DNA of 64,000 nt from JBAXQQ01 sp037131695 (GCA_964638715.1 CAZWZF010000022.1:3524-67523); one strand, 5' to 3'; counted from the first letter of the stretch, positions 25,320 through 34,530 are shown. Notes: generated by a model not told the origin, from the letters alone. A program made the numbers and translations.

Positions 25320-27657
25320 TTCTTACTTTCCCTAACACCATCTTCAGCAGCATTTTTGCCGCCGCTTTATCCGGTATTCTTCCCCGCACTATGCTGTCGA
25401 TGTCGGTCATTGCACTGTTTGGCACTGCCGACCCCACGCAACTGGGACAGCCGTCTTTGCAGGAGCATTCTGATATTACGGTGTAGGCGGTCTCCATCAT
25501 TTCTTCGATATCGTCCAGGCAGCGGCGGGCATATCCCATTCCGCCGGGATATTTATCGTGAAAGAATAGCGCGTCGCGTCCCAGGCAGGCGGCATCCACC
25601 ACGGTGCCGATATCCTGGGTATCGCACATTACAAATATCGGCGCGATTTCCAACAGCACATTTGCAACGCCGACCAGTGCTTCTGCCACAATGAATTGTT
25701 TGCGAATCATCTCTGTCACTATCTCTTGCGGCGGCGCAAACCAGTATGCCACCGTTTCCAAGGTTTGCGCGGGAAGCTCCAATTGCTCAAAGCCCAGGCT
25801 ATCGCGACTGTGAAACTTAATCTTTTTAAACATCGGGGTACTGGTGGTAACGGTAACATCGCCAAATCCCAGCAATCCGCCGCGCCAAACGCGGTCTTCC
25901 TCTGCCTCGTTTATGCGAATTTGCGATACTTGTACCGACTGAGTGTAATAATCCAGGTCACGTCGTTCAACAAAGGCAACCTTCTCCTCGATATCAAGTT
26001 TATTAACGAAGTATGTCTCGGCACCATGGAGATACACCGCATGGGTAAACAATTGCGACAAAGCGGATATCTCGTCCAATGTGCCAATCACCTTGTACCC
26101 GTCCGCTTCATCCTGAATGGTATATACCGGCCCGGCAATATTGCGCAAACTAACATCCGCCGCCGGATATTGTACATGCGACCAGTACCAGCGGTTGTTG
26201 ATATGCTTCACCAGCTTGTCTTCATCCATCAATTCCAATAGCATGGGAGCAAACTCGCCAAATATCTTCGCTTCATCATCCGACAACGGCAATTCATGGG
26301 TGGCGCATTTCAAATGGCCGATGGTGATGTGCGGATTATCGGGGTCAACCACCGCCTGTTCCGGGTTTTGCGCGAAAAGATAGTCGGAATGCGCCATCAG
26401 GTATTGGTCTATCGGCGCGTTTTGCGCAATTAAAATCACAAGTGATTCGTCCTGTCCGCGGCCAGCGCGTCCCGCTTGCTGCCACAAACTCGCTATCGCA
26501 CCCGGGTAACCGACTATTATACAGGCATCCAGCGACCCGATATCTATCCCCAACTCCAAGGCATTGGTGCTGGCAACGCCTAATATTTCTTTATTAACAA
26601 GTCGACGCTCAATTTCGCGCCTGTCCTCGGCAAGATAACCGCCGCGGTACGCGTGAACCGAATCCGCCAACTTTCGCGAGATATGTTTCAGCCGTTCACG
26701 GGTATCGCGGAATACCAGTTCCGACGCCAGCCGGGTGCGGACAAAGGTGATAGTTTGCACCCCTTCCTCGACCAGTTTTGCCATCAACCCAACCGCTTCG
26801 CTCAACGAAGATCGCCGGTCGCCGCCTACCCGCCACTGCCCGGGTATTCCTTTTGCCGCCGTCTCAATTTCCGGTGGATTCCACAATACAAACTTCTTGC
26901 CGCCGCGCGGTGAACCGTCATCATCGACAAGACTCATTGGCCTGCCGGTGATGCTTTCGGCGTGTTCGCGCGGGTTGGCTATCGTCGCACTGCAACAGAT
27001 GAATTGCGGATTTGAGCCATAGTGGGCACAAATACGGTGCAATCGCCGCATGACATTCGCCAGGTGCGATCCGAATACTCCGCGGTAAGCGTGCAATTCG
27101 TCAATGACAATATATTTCAAATGCGAGAAAAAACGGTTCCAGCGGATATGCTGCGGCAATATTCCCTGGTGCAGCATATCGGGGTTGGTCAATAAAACAT
27201 TGCCGTTATCGCGTATTTTTCGGCGCAGGTTCTGTGGGGTATCACCATCATAAGTGCCAGCCAAAAAATTGATACCCGCTTCCTTCGATTCAAACTTCCC
27301 TATCGACCGCAACTGGTCCTGGGTCAATGCCTTGGTGGGAAACAGGTAAAGCGCGGTCGCCAGCGGGTCTTCCGCCAGCATCTCCGCCACCGGAATATTG
27401 TAGCAAAGCGTCTTACCGCTGGCGGTTCCGGTCACTATCACCACGTTATGCCCGGCGCGAATCTCCTCGATAGCCGCCACCTGGTGAGAATACAAATGCT
27501 CAATACCCATCCCGCGCAGAACACCCTCGACCGCCGGGTGCAATCCATCCGCCACATAGCCATAACGAGCATCCCGCGCCGGCAATTCCCGCACCGCCGC
27601 CACCTGCCCGTCATACCCCCGCTGTTTCTTCAACCGCTCAAAAATATCCCCGGTCAC
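25312..27657 (-). CDS. DEAD/DEAH-box helicase with C-terminal DUF1998 zinc domain (MrfA/YprA-like)
   Basis: 781 residues. SF2 helicase core: Q-motif region LYSHQVAAIEEI, Walker A GTASGKT (77-83), a DEAH-type IDELHAYRG, SAT motif CCSATIANP, and motif VI QQAGRAGRGQDES. The C-terminal DUF1998 region contains CDTQDIG and ends with four cysteines, CSCKDGCPSC, expected to bind zinc. In Bacillus subtilis the homologue MrfA acts in mitomycin C adduct repair, and a DNA-repair role is inferred here. The length is that of the family. Its stop codon is embedded in the heptamer repeat at 25289-25319. Confidence 0.92.
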   Translation of the reverse strand: MTGDIFERLKKQRGYDGQVAAVRELPARDARYGYVADGLHPAVEGVLRGMGIEHLYSHQVAAIEEIRAGHNVVIVTGTASGKTLCYNIPVAEMLAEDPLATALYLFPTKALTQDQLRSIGKFESKEAGINFLAGTYDGDTPQNLRRKIRDNGNVLLTNPDMLHQGILPQHIRWNRFFSHLKYIVIDELHAYRGVFGSHLANVMRRLHRICAHYGSNPQFICCSATIANPREHAESITGRPMSLVDDDGSPRGGKKFVLWNPPEIETAAKGIPGQWRVGGDRRSSLSEAVGLMAKLVEEGVQTITFVRTRLASELVFRDTRERLKHISRKLADSVHAYRGGYLAEDRREIERRLVNKEILGVASTNALELGIDIGSLDACIIVGYPGAIASLWQQAGRAGRGQDESLVILIAQNAPIDQYLMAHSDYLFAQNPEQAVVDPDNPHITIGHLKCATHELPLSDDEAKIFGEFAPMLLELMDEDKLVKHINNRWYWSHVQYPAADVSLRNIAGPVYTIQDEADGYKVIGTLDEISALSQLFTHAVYLHGAETYFVNKLDIEEKVAFVERRDLDYYTQSVQVSQIRINEAEEDRVWRGGLLGFGDVTVTTSTPMFKKIKFHSRDSLGFEQLELPAQTLETVAYWFAPPQEIVTEMIRKQFIVAEALVGVANVLLEIAPIFVMCDTQDIGTVVDAACLGRDALFFHDKYPGGMGYARRCLDDIEEMMETAYTVISECSCKDGCPSCVGSAVPNSAMTDIDSIVRGRIPDKAAAKMLLKMVLGKVRIN

Positions 27658-27749
27658 ATCAACCCTCGCTTATACTGGGATTATACATTTTTTGATTTGT
27701 TAATGCAAATGTATGTTTGGGGTATTTTGTAATATATTGAAATTTATTA

Positions 27750-27778
27750 TTGACATTCATCCTAAGCAATTGTAAAAT
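27750..27778 (+). promoter_or_regulatory. Predicted strong sigma-70-type promoter
   Basis: TTGACA (27750-27755), a 17-base spacer and TAAAAT (27773-27778), 39 bases before the ATG at 27818. Confidence 0.8.
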
Positions 27779-27817
27779 TATTATATAAGGAATACTTTGT
27801 AAGAGAGGAAGAATATC

Positions 27818-29494
27818 ATGACGCGAAATCTATTGTTTTTATTTGCATTATGTTTATTAATATCCAGCAAACTTTATGCAGAAGACGCACCTACCGCCAC
27901 CGGAACCGGATTTGTTGTAAACGCAAACGGCTATCTGATTACCTGTGCCCATGTAGTAACTGGCGCAAAAAAAATCAATGTTGCAATAGGCACTAAAAAC
28001 TGGGATGCCAATGTATTGCGAGTTGACGAAAAACGTGATCTGGCACTTTTACAGATAAATGCGAAAGAATTAACCCCATTGCCAATTGCAAATTCAAACC
28101 AGGTTGAATTAGGGCAAGAAGCGAGGGTGTTCGGTTATCCTATTTCTAATCTTTTAGGAAATGATATTAAGGTAACTCGTGGAACCATCTCTGGTATATC
28201 ATTACGTGATGAACAGAAAATAATACAAATAGATGCCGCGGTGAACCCGGGTAATAGCGGTGGTCCATTAACTAATGAAAAGGGCGAAGTTATCGGAGTA
28301 GTAAATGCTAAATTAGGTGGTACTATGGTTACTGCAGTAGGCTTTGCTGTCCCATCTAACTATGCATGTGCAATGTTATTAAATGAAGGAATCGATTACT
28401 CAACTATAGGTGATAAAGAGAAGTTAGATGGTCCTGCGTTAGTAAAGAAAGTCACTCCATCAATTGCGTTTATTTCAGTATGGGATAAAGTCCAAACATC
28501 AGTTAATACAGAAACTGACATTAATAAAACCATAACACTTACTGAAGAATTTAAAAATCAATTAAAAAAAGCAGATGAAGGTGATAAAGATGCACAATTT
28601 AATATTGGTAAGTATTATTTTAAAGGAATATTTACGGAAGAAAATTCTATGGAAGCTATTAAATGGTATACAAAAGCAGCCAATCAAGGACATGTCGAAG
28701 CACAATATACACTAGGATCTATAGTTTCGTTATTTAACGCTAAAGAATCTTATAACTGGTACTTAAAAGCTGCAAACCAAGGGGATAATAAATCTCAGCA
28801 TGCAATAGGTAAAATGTTCGCTTTTGGTAATTATGTAAATAAAGATCTTTCAGAAGCTATTAAATGGTTCGAGAAATCAGCCAGACAAAATAACATTCTT
28901 TCATTATATGTTTTAGGATATATTTATGAAAATGGTAAAGGAGTTACTAAAGATTATAATAGTGCAATAAAATGGTATAAGAAAGCTGCAGAATTAGGTG
29001 ATGTAATATCCCAATCAAAATTAGGAGAAATTTATTATTATGGCAAAGTGGTTTCACAAAACTATAATGAGTCAATAAAATGGTTTTTAAAGGCTGCAAA
29101 CCAAGATGACACTGATTCACAAGTATTATTAGGTAATTGTTATTTTTATGGTAAAGGGGTAACAATAAACTTCACAGAATCTATAAACTGGTATAAAAAA
29201 GCTGCGGACTTTGGAAATGATATTGCACAATTTCAACTAGGGTATATGTATTTTAATGGTCAAGGTATACCTCAGGATTATTACAATTCATACATCTGGT
29301 ATAATATTGCAGCTGCAAAAACAACAAACGATGATTTAAGAAAAGATGCTGTATTCAACCGTGATATAGTTGAAAAAAAATTATCAAAAGAACAAATATT
29401 GGAAGCTCAAAGAAAATCCCGAGAATGGAAAGCAAATTCAGACATGTGGAAATTTGCAGAAAGACTTTCACGAATATATGAAACATGTTTCTAA
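27818..29494 (+). CDS. Exported trypsin-like serine protease with Sel1-like repeats
   Basis: 558 residues. A signal peptide (about 1-21, MTRNLLFLFALCLLISSKLYA) is followed by a DegP-like S1C trypsin domain with the full triad: H45 in ITCAHVVTG, D74 in KRDLALLQI, S147 in NPGNSGGPL. No PDZ domain follows. Instead, residues about 250-500 carry about seven Sel1-like repeats (units of the type A-x-KWY-x-KAA-x2-G-x3-AQ-x2-LG). The first 190 codons are balanced in composition and the Sel1 part is much more AT-rich, which suggests a domain fusion or transfer. Sel1 repeats mediate protein contacts. A periplasmic quality-control or signalling protease is a fair guess. Confidence 0.9.
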   Translation: MTRNLLFLFALCLLISSKLYAEDAPTATGTGFVVNANGYLITCAHVVTGAKKINVAIGTKNWDANVLRVDEKRDLALLQINAKELTPLPIANSNQVELGQEARVFGYPISNLLGNDIKVTRGTISGISLRDEQKIIQIDAAVNPGNSGGPLTNEKGEVIGVVNAKLGGTMVTAVGFAVPSNYACAMLLNEGIDYSTIGDKEKLDGPALVKKVTPSIAFISVWDKVQTSVNTETDINKTITLTEEFKNQLKKADEGDKDAQFNIGKYYFKGIFTEENSMEAIKWYTKAANQGHVEAQYTLGSIVSLFNAKESYNWYLKAANQGDNKSQHAIGKMFAFGNYVNKDLSEAIKWFEKSARQNNILSLYVLGYIYENGKGVTKDYNSAIKWYKKAAELGDVISQSKLGEIYYYGKVVSQNYNESIKWFLKAANQDDTDSQVLLGNCYFYGKGVTINFTESINWYKKAADFGNDIAQFQLGYMYFNGQGIPQDYYNSYIWYNIAAAKTTNDDLRKDAVFNRDIVEKKLSKEQILEAQRKSREWKANSDMWKFAERLSRIYETCF

Positions 29495-29499
29495 AAAAA

Positions 29500-29643
29500 T
29501 GTTCATCTGAAGCTCAATACAGGTTAAAACTAAAAATGACAAAAGAGCAAATAATAGAAGTTCAGAAAATAGCACGGGGTGGAAGTTTAAATATGAATAA
29601 TGTCACACTTCTAAAAAACAAGAAGGTTAATCATGATAAATAA
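29500..29643 (+). pseudogene. Fragment of a second Sel1-protein C-terminus
   Basis: Directly after the stop of the protease gene, an open frame without a start reads SSEAQYRLKLKMTKEQIIEVQKIARG. This corresponds to the tail of the preceding protein (KKLSKEQILEAQRKSREW) and to the usual end of Sel1 proteins. It looks like what remains of a duplicated or replaced 3' end. It overlaps the ATG of the next gene by 11 bases. Confidence 0.6.
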
Positions 29644-30442
29644 TTATGACGATGCGTTAAAATTCTTAATTACATATTTAAGAAATCCAGATAAATATCT
29701 ACAAGCTATCGGTTATTCTGATTATGGGTACGACATCTACCTTTCGAATGTGATATTAAGGTATTTAATTGTTGAAGAAAAAATGAATCGAGATAAAGCA
29801 GAAGCATATTTATATCAAAATGATTTATCACCTTATTTTTTTGATGCAGCATGGGAATTATGCCGTCGTGGGATTTTAAGACCTGGTGTAAAAGTAGCAA
29901 GAGCGCAATCAACAGGTGATGGAAGCGCCGGAACGGGATACTGTGTTACCATATTTGGTAAATATTGGCTTTCTGAAGATACCTACGATGATTTTGTACC
30001 TACTGAACCTGAGCGATTTGGTCAAATGTTAATGCCATATAGGGAGATATGCGGTGAGATATTTTACCAACGTGCTCAAGAAGCTGTGCGTTGTTATGGA
30101 GCACACGCTTATCTTGCGTGTTGCGTTATGTGTGGAGCAGCATCTGAATCTATTCTACTTTCAATTGCGTACAATCTTAAACCTAAAGATGAGGTAGATA
30201 AATCATATAATACATCAAGAGGACGGTCTAATATTGAAAATTTAATTATTGGACAAGCAAGTGAAAAATTAAAAAAAGAGTTTCAGGGTTTACTTATATT
30301 ATTAAAATATTGGCGTGATACAGCAGGACATGGCAAACCTACAATAATTTCAGAAAATGAAGCATATACATCATTAGCGTTTCTGATGAGATTCGCAATG
30401 TTTGTAACTGACCGTTGGGATGAATTAACTTCAAAAAGATAA
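29633..30442 (+). CDS. Hypothetical protein with a HEPN-type R-x4-H motif
   Basis: 269 residues. About residues 1-125 look like a small helical/winged-helix region (AWELCRRGILRPGVKVA, then GYCVTIFGKYWLSE). Residues about 140-265 are helical, with R228-DTAG-H233 in YWRDTAGHGKPT, followed by an amphipathic helix. The R-x4-6-H motif at the start of the last helices is the catalytic signature of HEPN ribonucleases found in toxins and defence proteins. No minimal-nucleotidyltransferase partner is adjacent. AGAAGG precedes the ATG. The DNA is AT-rich. The HEPN call is a motif-based inference and the target is unknown. Confidence 0.65.
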   Translation: MINNYDDALKFLITYLRNPDKYLQAIGYSDYGYDIYLSNVILRYLIVEEKMNRDKAEAYLYQNDLSPYFFDAAWELCRRGILRPGVKVARAQSTGDGSAGTGYCVTIFGKYWLSEDTYDDFVPTEPERFGQMLMPYREICGEIFYQRAQEAVRCYGAHAYLACCVMCGAASESILLSIAYNLKPKDEVDKSYNTSRGRSNIENLIIGQASEKLKKEFQGLLILLKYWRDTAGHGKPTIISENEAYTSLAFLMRFAMFVTDRWDELTSKR

Positions 30443-30485
30443 AAGATAATCTTTATTTTTATCACATAATAATCACGGAACTACA

Positions 30486-32648
30486 ATGGATTTTATAGCA
30501 AAATTAAAGAAACATAAAAATATTGATTTAAATGAACAGCAAATAGAAGCTGTTAATACCATTGATGGGGCTATTTTGCTTTTGGCGGTACCTGGTAGCG
30601 GCAAGACCACGGTCGTCATATCACGCATTGGCAATATGTTATATACCCACAAGATATCGCCACAAGATATACTCACCCTTACCTTCAACAAGGCGGCCGC
30701 CAATGACATGGCAGAACGATATAGAAGCATATTTGGAAATAAATATGCGCCGGATTTAAACTTCCGCACTATTCACAGCTTTTGTCTGGAGGTGATTACT
30801 AATTACGTCCGTGATTACAATAAAGTAAAGAAAGATATACTGGATAATCAAGTGCAGATAATCCGAAGTATCGGCAAAGCTGTAACCGAACAGTTCATGG
30901 ATGATGAACAATTGAAGAATATCATAATCGAGATATCTTTTCACAAAAATATGCTGCACCCAGACAACCAATTTAAAAACGATGATATGCCGGAATTTGC
31001 GGAAATATACCGGCTATATGAAGCGTATAAAAAAGAACATCAGTTAATGGATTACGACGATATGTTGTACAACGCTTATTTCGTCTTGACCCAAAATAAG
31101 CAGGTACTGGAAAAATATCAGAGCAGATTCAAATACATTAACGTTGACGAAGCACAGGACACGTCCTATATTCAACATAAGATTATTCAACTGCTGGCAG
31201 TAAAGCATAATAATATCTTCATGGTTGGCGACGAAGACCAGAGTATTTATGCGTTCCGTGCCGCATACCCGAAAGCTTTACTTGATTTCGAAAATAACTA
31301 CCATAACGCGAAAACACTGAAGATTGAGCGAAATTACCGCTCTACTAAGTCAATTGTGACTGCAGCAAATACATTCATTAAATATAATAAAGAACGTAAA
31401 GAAAAGAATATGTATTGTGAAAACAATGAAGGTATGTATATAAGATTTACCCGATTGAAAGATTTGCGAGATCAGTATAAATATCTCAAAAAAATAATCC
31501 AAGAAATCCCTGAAGAGAGTAGCCTCGCAATATTGTACCGCAATAACAATTCTGCTGTACCGATAATAGATATGCTTCATCGCGAACAAATACCACATTA
31601 CAGTCGCGAAAACGACTTTTTCTTCATGAATCACCTCTTGGTAAAAGATTTCATTTCTCTGATAAAATTTGCACTTAACCCATCAGACATTGAGTCACTG
31701 GAGAAAGTATATTATAAAATTGATGCTGGCATATCAAAGCAACACATAGAATTAATGAAAAAGGTAATGTCGAAAAAGCAAAATGCCTTTGATTTTCTCA
31801 TTAAAAACGGGCAACTATACAAAACAGCATTAAAGAAAATTACCGCATGCAAATATAATCTGGCAAATATTGATAAATACAATGCTACCGACGCAATAAC
31901 TCGAATTGAAAAACAACTAAACCTGGAATTGTATGAAAGCAAAGGATTTTTATCAGAAGATTTAAATCAAAAAATAATCGCTTTAAAATGCATTGCATCT
32001 GGCCAAAAAGATATTCACGAATTTATTAATCGGCTTGCTGAACTGGAAAAGTTGATAAAATCACCAGTGAAAGGTTCACGTGATATTACCCTGTCAACCA
32101 TTCATTCCAGCAAAGGTCTGGAATATGACAAAGTTGTAATTATTGATGCAGTTGAAGGACAATTCCCATCCCAGGAAGCCATATCAACACTTGATGAAGA
32201 GAATAACCGAACGCTGATGGAGGAAGAAACCAGATTATTTTACGTTGGAATAACTCGAGCAAAACATGAACTTGAAATAATTACAACTGACAAAATTAAT
32301 GATAACCCCTCATCAGAATCAAGATTTATTAAAATTCTATCGGGGAATTATAAAGAACCGGTAAAAGTAAAATATGAACTTAATTATCAACAAAACGCAC
32401 CTATTCACAATCAAAACACTCAACAAAAACAAAAAAGCAGCGGTATGATATATTATCAAAATATGAAATTTCAAACCGGAACTAATATCACGCACAGATC
32501 ATTTGGAAATGGAATTGTAGTTAGTTGCGATAGTGAAAAAGAAACCATCAAAATAGTTTTCATCAACGAAAAATGCAGCGGTTTAACAAAAACATTTTCA
32601 GTTCCAATGTGCGTTAGCAATGGTTTTATCACTATAAATAAGGACTGA
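30486..32648 (+). CDS. UvrD/PcrA-type superfamily 1 DNA helicase
   Basis: 720 residues. Q-motif DLNEQQIEAVNTIDGAILLLA, Walker A VPGSGKTT (35-42), motif Ia LTLTFNKAAANDM, motif II VDEAQDTSYIQ, motif III GDEDQSIYAFRAA, motif IV RNYRSTKSIV, motif V TIHSSKGLEYDKV, motif VI EETRLFYVGITRAKHEL. The C-terminal tail THRSFGNGIVV-x-C is the Tudor-like RNA-polymerase-binding module of PcrA. It is somewhat shorter than PcrA/UvrD, with reduced 1B/2B subdomains. It starts 43 bases after the HEPN gene on the same strand. It could be a second UvrD involved in repair or a defence-linked helicase. Confidence 0.9.
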   Translation: MDFIAKLKKHKNIDLNEQQIEAVNTIDGAILLLAVPGSGKTTVVISRIGNMLYTHKISPQDILTLTFNKAAANDMAERYRSIFGNKYAPDLNFRTIHSFCLEVITNYVRDYNKVKKDILDNQVQIIRSIGKAVTEQFMDDEQLKNIIIEISFHKNMLHPDNQFKNDDMPEFAEIYRLYEAYKKEHQLMDYDDMLYNAYFVLTQNKQVLEKYQSRFKYINVDEAQDTSYIQHKIIQLLAVKHNNIFMVGDEDQSIYAFRAAYPKALLDFENNYHNAKTLKIERNYRSTKSIVTAANTFIKYNKERKEKNMYCENNEGMYIRFTRLKDLRDQYKYLKKIIQEIPEESSLAILYRNNNSAVPIIDMLHREQIPHYSRENDFFFMNHLLVKDFISLIKFALNPSDIESLEKVYYKIDAGISKQHIELMKKVMSKKQNAFDFLIKNGQLYKTALKKITACKYNLANIDKYNATDAITRIEKQLNLELYESKGFLSEDLNQKIIALKCIASGQKDIHEFINRLAELEKLIKSPVKGSRDITLSTIHSSKGLEYDKVVIIDAVEGQFPSQEAISTLDEENNRTLMEEETRLFYVGITRAKHELEIITTDKINDNPSSESRFIKILSGNYKEPVKVKYELNYQQNAPIHNQNTQQKQKSSGMIYYQNMKFQTGTNITHRSFGNGIVVSCDSEKETIKIVFINEKCSGLTKTFSVPMCVSNGFITINKD

Positions 32649-32649
32649 T

Positions 32650-32703
32650 TGACTGGGACCGCAGGCTTCCAGCCTGCTCCCCGGTTGCATTTTAGTGGCA
32701 CTT
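32650..32703 (+). repeat. REP element 1 (upstream of the RAYT gene)
   Basis: The palindrome GCAGGC-TTCCA-GCCTGC (32661-32677) is preceded by GACTGGGACC and followed 20 bases on by TTTTAGTGGCAC. The same modules recur three times after the transposase gene. Confidence 0.9.
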
Positions 32704-32845
32704 TTAATAAAGACACTAAGCAAATAACTTCATGTCAATGCTCTCTATTTCCATCAAGAAAATCATGTCAATACATCTATACAATTATTATATTAAGTTG
32801 ATATAATATTAACAAAGTTTTATTACAAAGAATATAGAGGTAACT

Positions 32846-33502
32846 ATGACGGATAATAAATGGAAAAACAGAGGATATTTACCTCATTATGAAGGTGGCG
32901 AATTAACTCAAGCTGTTACATTTTCATTAGAAAATTGTTTACCAAAAGAATTACTATTGCAATGGCAAAATGAATTAATGTATTTATCAAAATTAGAAAG
33001 AGAAAGCGAATATTATAAACGTATTCAATTGCATCTTGATGAAGGTAATGGAGAAGCATGGTTAAAAGATAATTATCTTGCTGAAATGGTACAGAACGCA
33101 ATTTTATTTAATTCAGGAAAACGTTACACCTTACATGCATGGGTAGTTATGCCGACTCACGCTCATTTACTTTTTACACCAACAGCAAATGAAAAAGTTA
33201 GCAACATCATGCATTCAATTAAATCTTATACATCAAATGAAGCTAATAAATATTTAGCAAGAAATGGAGTCTTCTGGTTAAAAGAAAGTTTTGATAGATT
33301 TATTAGAAATGAAGAACATTTTACAAATGAAATTCAATACATTGAAAATAATCCCGTAAAAGCCCGATTATGTAAGCAACCACAAGATTGGAAATGGAGC
33401 AGTGCAAGATTTGACTTTTATAAATTTTATAATTTCAGCCCAATAAATGAAATAGTATTTGACCCACCATCGCCTAAATATATACGAAAAAATAAATTAT
33501 AA
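32846..33502 (+). CDS. REP-associated tyrosine transposase (RAYT, Y1/IS200-like)
   Basis: 218 residues. The HUH motif appears as PTHAHLLF (H105, H107) instead of the usual PNHVHLL. The catalytic Tyr is probably Y165 in NEIQYIENNPVKARL, followed by the family signature KWSSARF. RAYTs are single-copy domesticated relatives of TnpA that nick and spread REP palindromes. The gene is intact, has GAGGT upstream of the ATG and is bracketed by GCAGGC...GCCTGC REP elements at 32650, 33503, 33606 and 33660. That strongly supports the family assignment and an enzyme-substrate relation. Confidence 0.93.
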   Translation: MTDNKWKNRGYLPHYEGGELTQAVTFSLENCLPKELLLQWQNELMYLSKLERESEYYKRIQLHLDEGNGEAWLKDNYLAEMVQNAILFNSGKRYTLHAWVVMPTHAHLLFTPTANEKVSNIMHSIKSYTSNEANKYLARNGVFWLKESFDRFIRNEEHFTNEIQYIENNPVKARLCKQPQDWKWSSARFDFYKFYNFSPINEIVFDPPSPKYIRKNKL

Positions 33503-33550
33503 AACTGGGAGCGCAGGCTTCCAGCCTGCCCCGGCAAGGTTTTAGTGGCA
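33503..33550 (+). repeat. REP element 2
   Basis: Same palindrome as element 1 (33513-33529), preceded by ACTGGGAGC and followed by TTTTAGTGGCAC (33541-33551). It starts directly at the RAYT stop codon. Confidence 0.9.
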
Positions 33551-33605
33551 CGTTGTAAAAAGACACAAGGTTTATTAAATTTAGAAAAAATATTTCTATT
33601 GCACA

Positions 33606-33651
33606 GTGCCACTAAGTTTCAACCGAGGGCAGGCAAGATGCCTGCGGTCCA
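33606..33651 (-). repeat. REP element 3, inverted
   Basis: Reverse-oriented copy, read on the minus strand: GACCGCAGGC-ATCTT-GCCTGC, then TTAGTGGCAC. With element 2 it makes a face-to-face pair like a REPIN. Confidence 0.88.
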
Positions 33652-33659
33652 ATACATAT

Positions 33660-33692
33660 TGACTGGGATCGCAGGCTTCCAACCTATAGGCG
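33660..33692 (+). repeat. REP element 4, degenerate
   Basis: GACTGGGATCGCAGGCTTCC is conserved, but the right arm has decayed (AACCTATAGG). Beyond it the sequence runs into the transposase remnant. Confidence 0.75.
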
Positions 33693-33699
33693 TTAAGAT

Positions 33700-34528
33700 A
33701 AAAAATCGTGTAACGAATTTACCTATTTCCGGCATTTGTTGTAATTTCCTTTTACGTGGGCTGGAATCAGTTTTTTGTAAATATTTCTTTCTCAGACACA
33801 TCCAGATATCTTTTCCAAGAATTATAATGCGAAACACCCATATTGCAAGATGAAATCTTCTCCATATACTTTGTAATTGAGTTGTATCTTTCTGTTTTGT
33901 AAATATATGTTTTTCTTCTTGTAGCGTTTCCCCCCTTATAATTGATATCCCCAGGGGGAAAAATCTCTTGAGTTCAAGAGGTTTTCTACCAGTATCGCAG
34001 CTAAAATGCGGGCTAATATGCAGCTTTGCGCTGTAGGTCCTCTCCTTGATAGCAACTCATCAAGAGATAATAGGCTATTTAATCGTTTAAACTCCAATTC
34101 TATTTGCCATCGTACTCTGTATAACTCTATAATAACCTCATTTGATATTATTTCTTCAGGTACGGTTGTGATTATCCATATTATTTTGTCTTCAATAGTC
34201 CTAACAGCTAACAGTCGTACCGGAATCCATTTTGTAGCTTATTCAAGTTTCCAGGTTTTATGTGTGCGTGTTGTTTTTTTGAGGGCAGTATGAATTAATA
34301 TATCAATAGTTACTACCCCCGACTTGGATATTTTACCTGTTTCTCGCAATGGTTTAAAAAAAGTATGGTCAGGATGGCATATTCGTATGCTATATAAATT
34401 GTAAGCGTCAAATAACAATACTAAAAACGAGAAACATAGAATATTTTATGTACTGCTTTTATACGGAATACCGGGGACAGCATTCCGTATAACAAGAATG
34501 TTTTGTTATTTTCTTAATAATCTTGATA
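33700..34528 (-). pseudogene. Decayed IS4-type transposase
   Basis: On the minus strand the fragments read, in order: FLVLLFDAYNLYS, HPDHTFFKPLRETG, ATKWIPVRLLAVRTIEDK, ELYRVRWQIELEFKRLNSLL, then after a frame change SIWRRFHLAIWVFRIIILG and SPRRKRKLQ-like residues. The YR-x-RWQIELxFKRL segment is the hallmark of the C-terminal catalytic region of IS4-group DDE transposases. There is an in-frame TAA before ATKW, at least two frameshifts, and the N-terminal half is missing. No terminal inverted repeats were identified. It fills most of the gap between the REP cluster and the heparinase-like gene. Confidence 0.75.
34459..34492. repeat. REP-like hairpin with a GGGGACAG loop
   Basis: Perfect 11-bp arms (TTATACGGAAT / ATTCCGTATAA) around ACCGGGGACAGC, inside the transposase remnant. 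There is no T-run on either side, so it is more like a repeat than a terminator. It is different in sequence from the GCAGGC elements. Confidence 0.75.
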
Positions 34529-34530
34529 TA

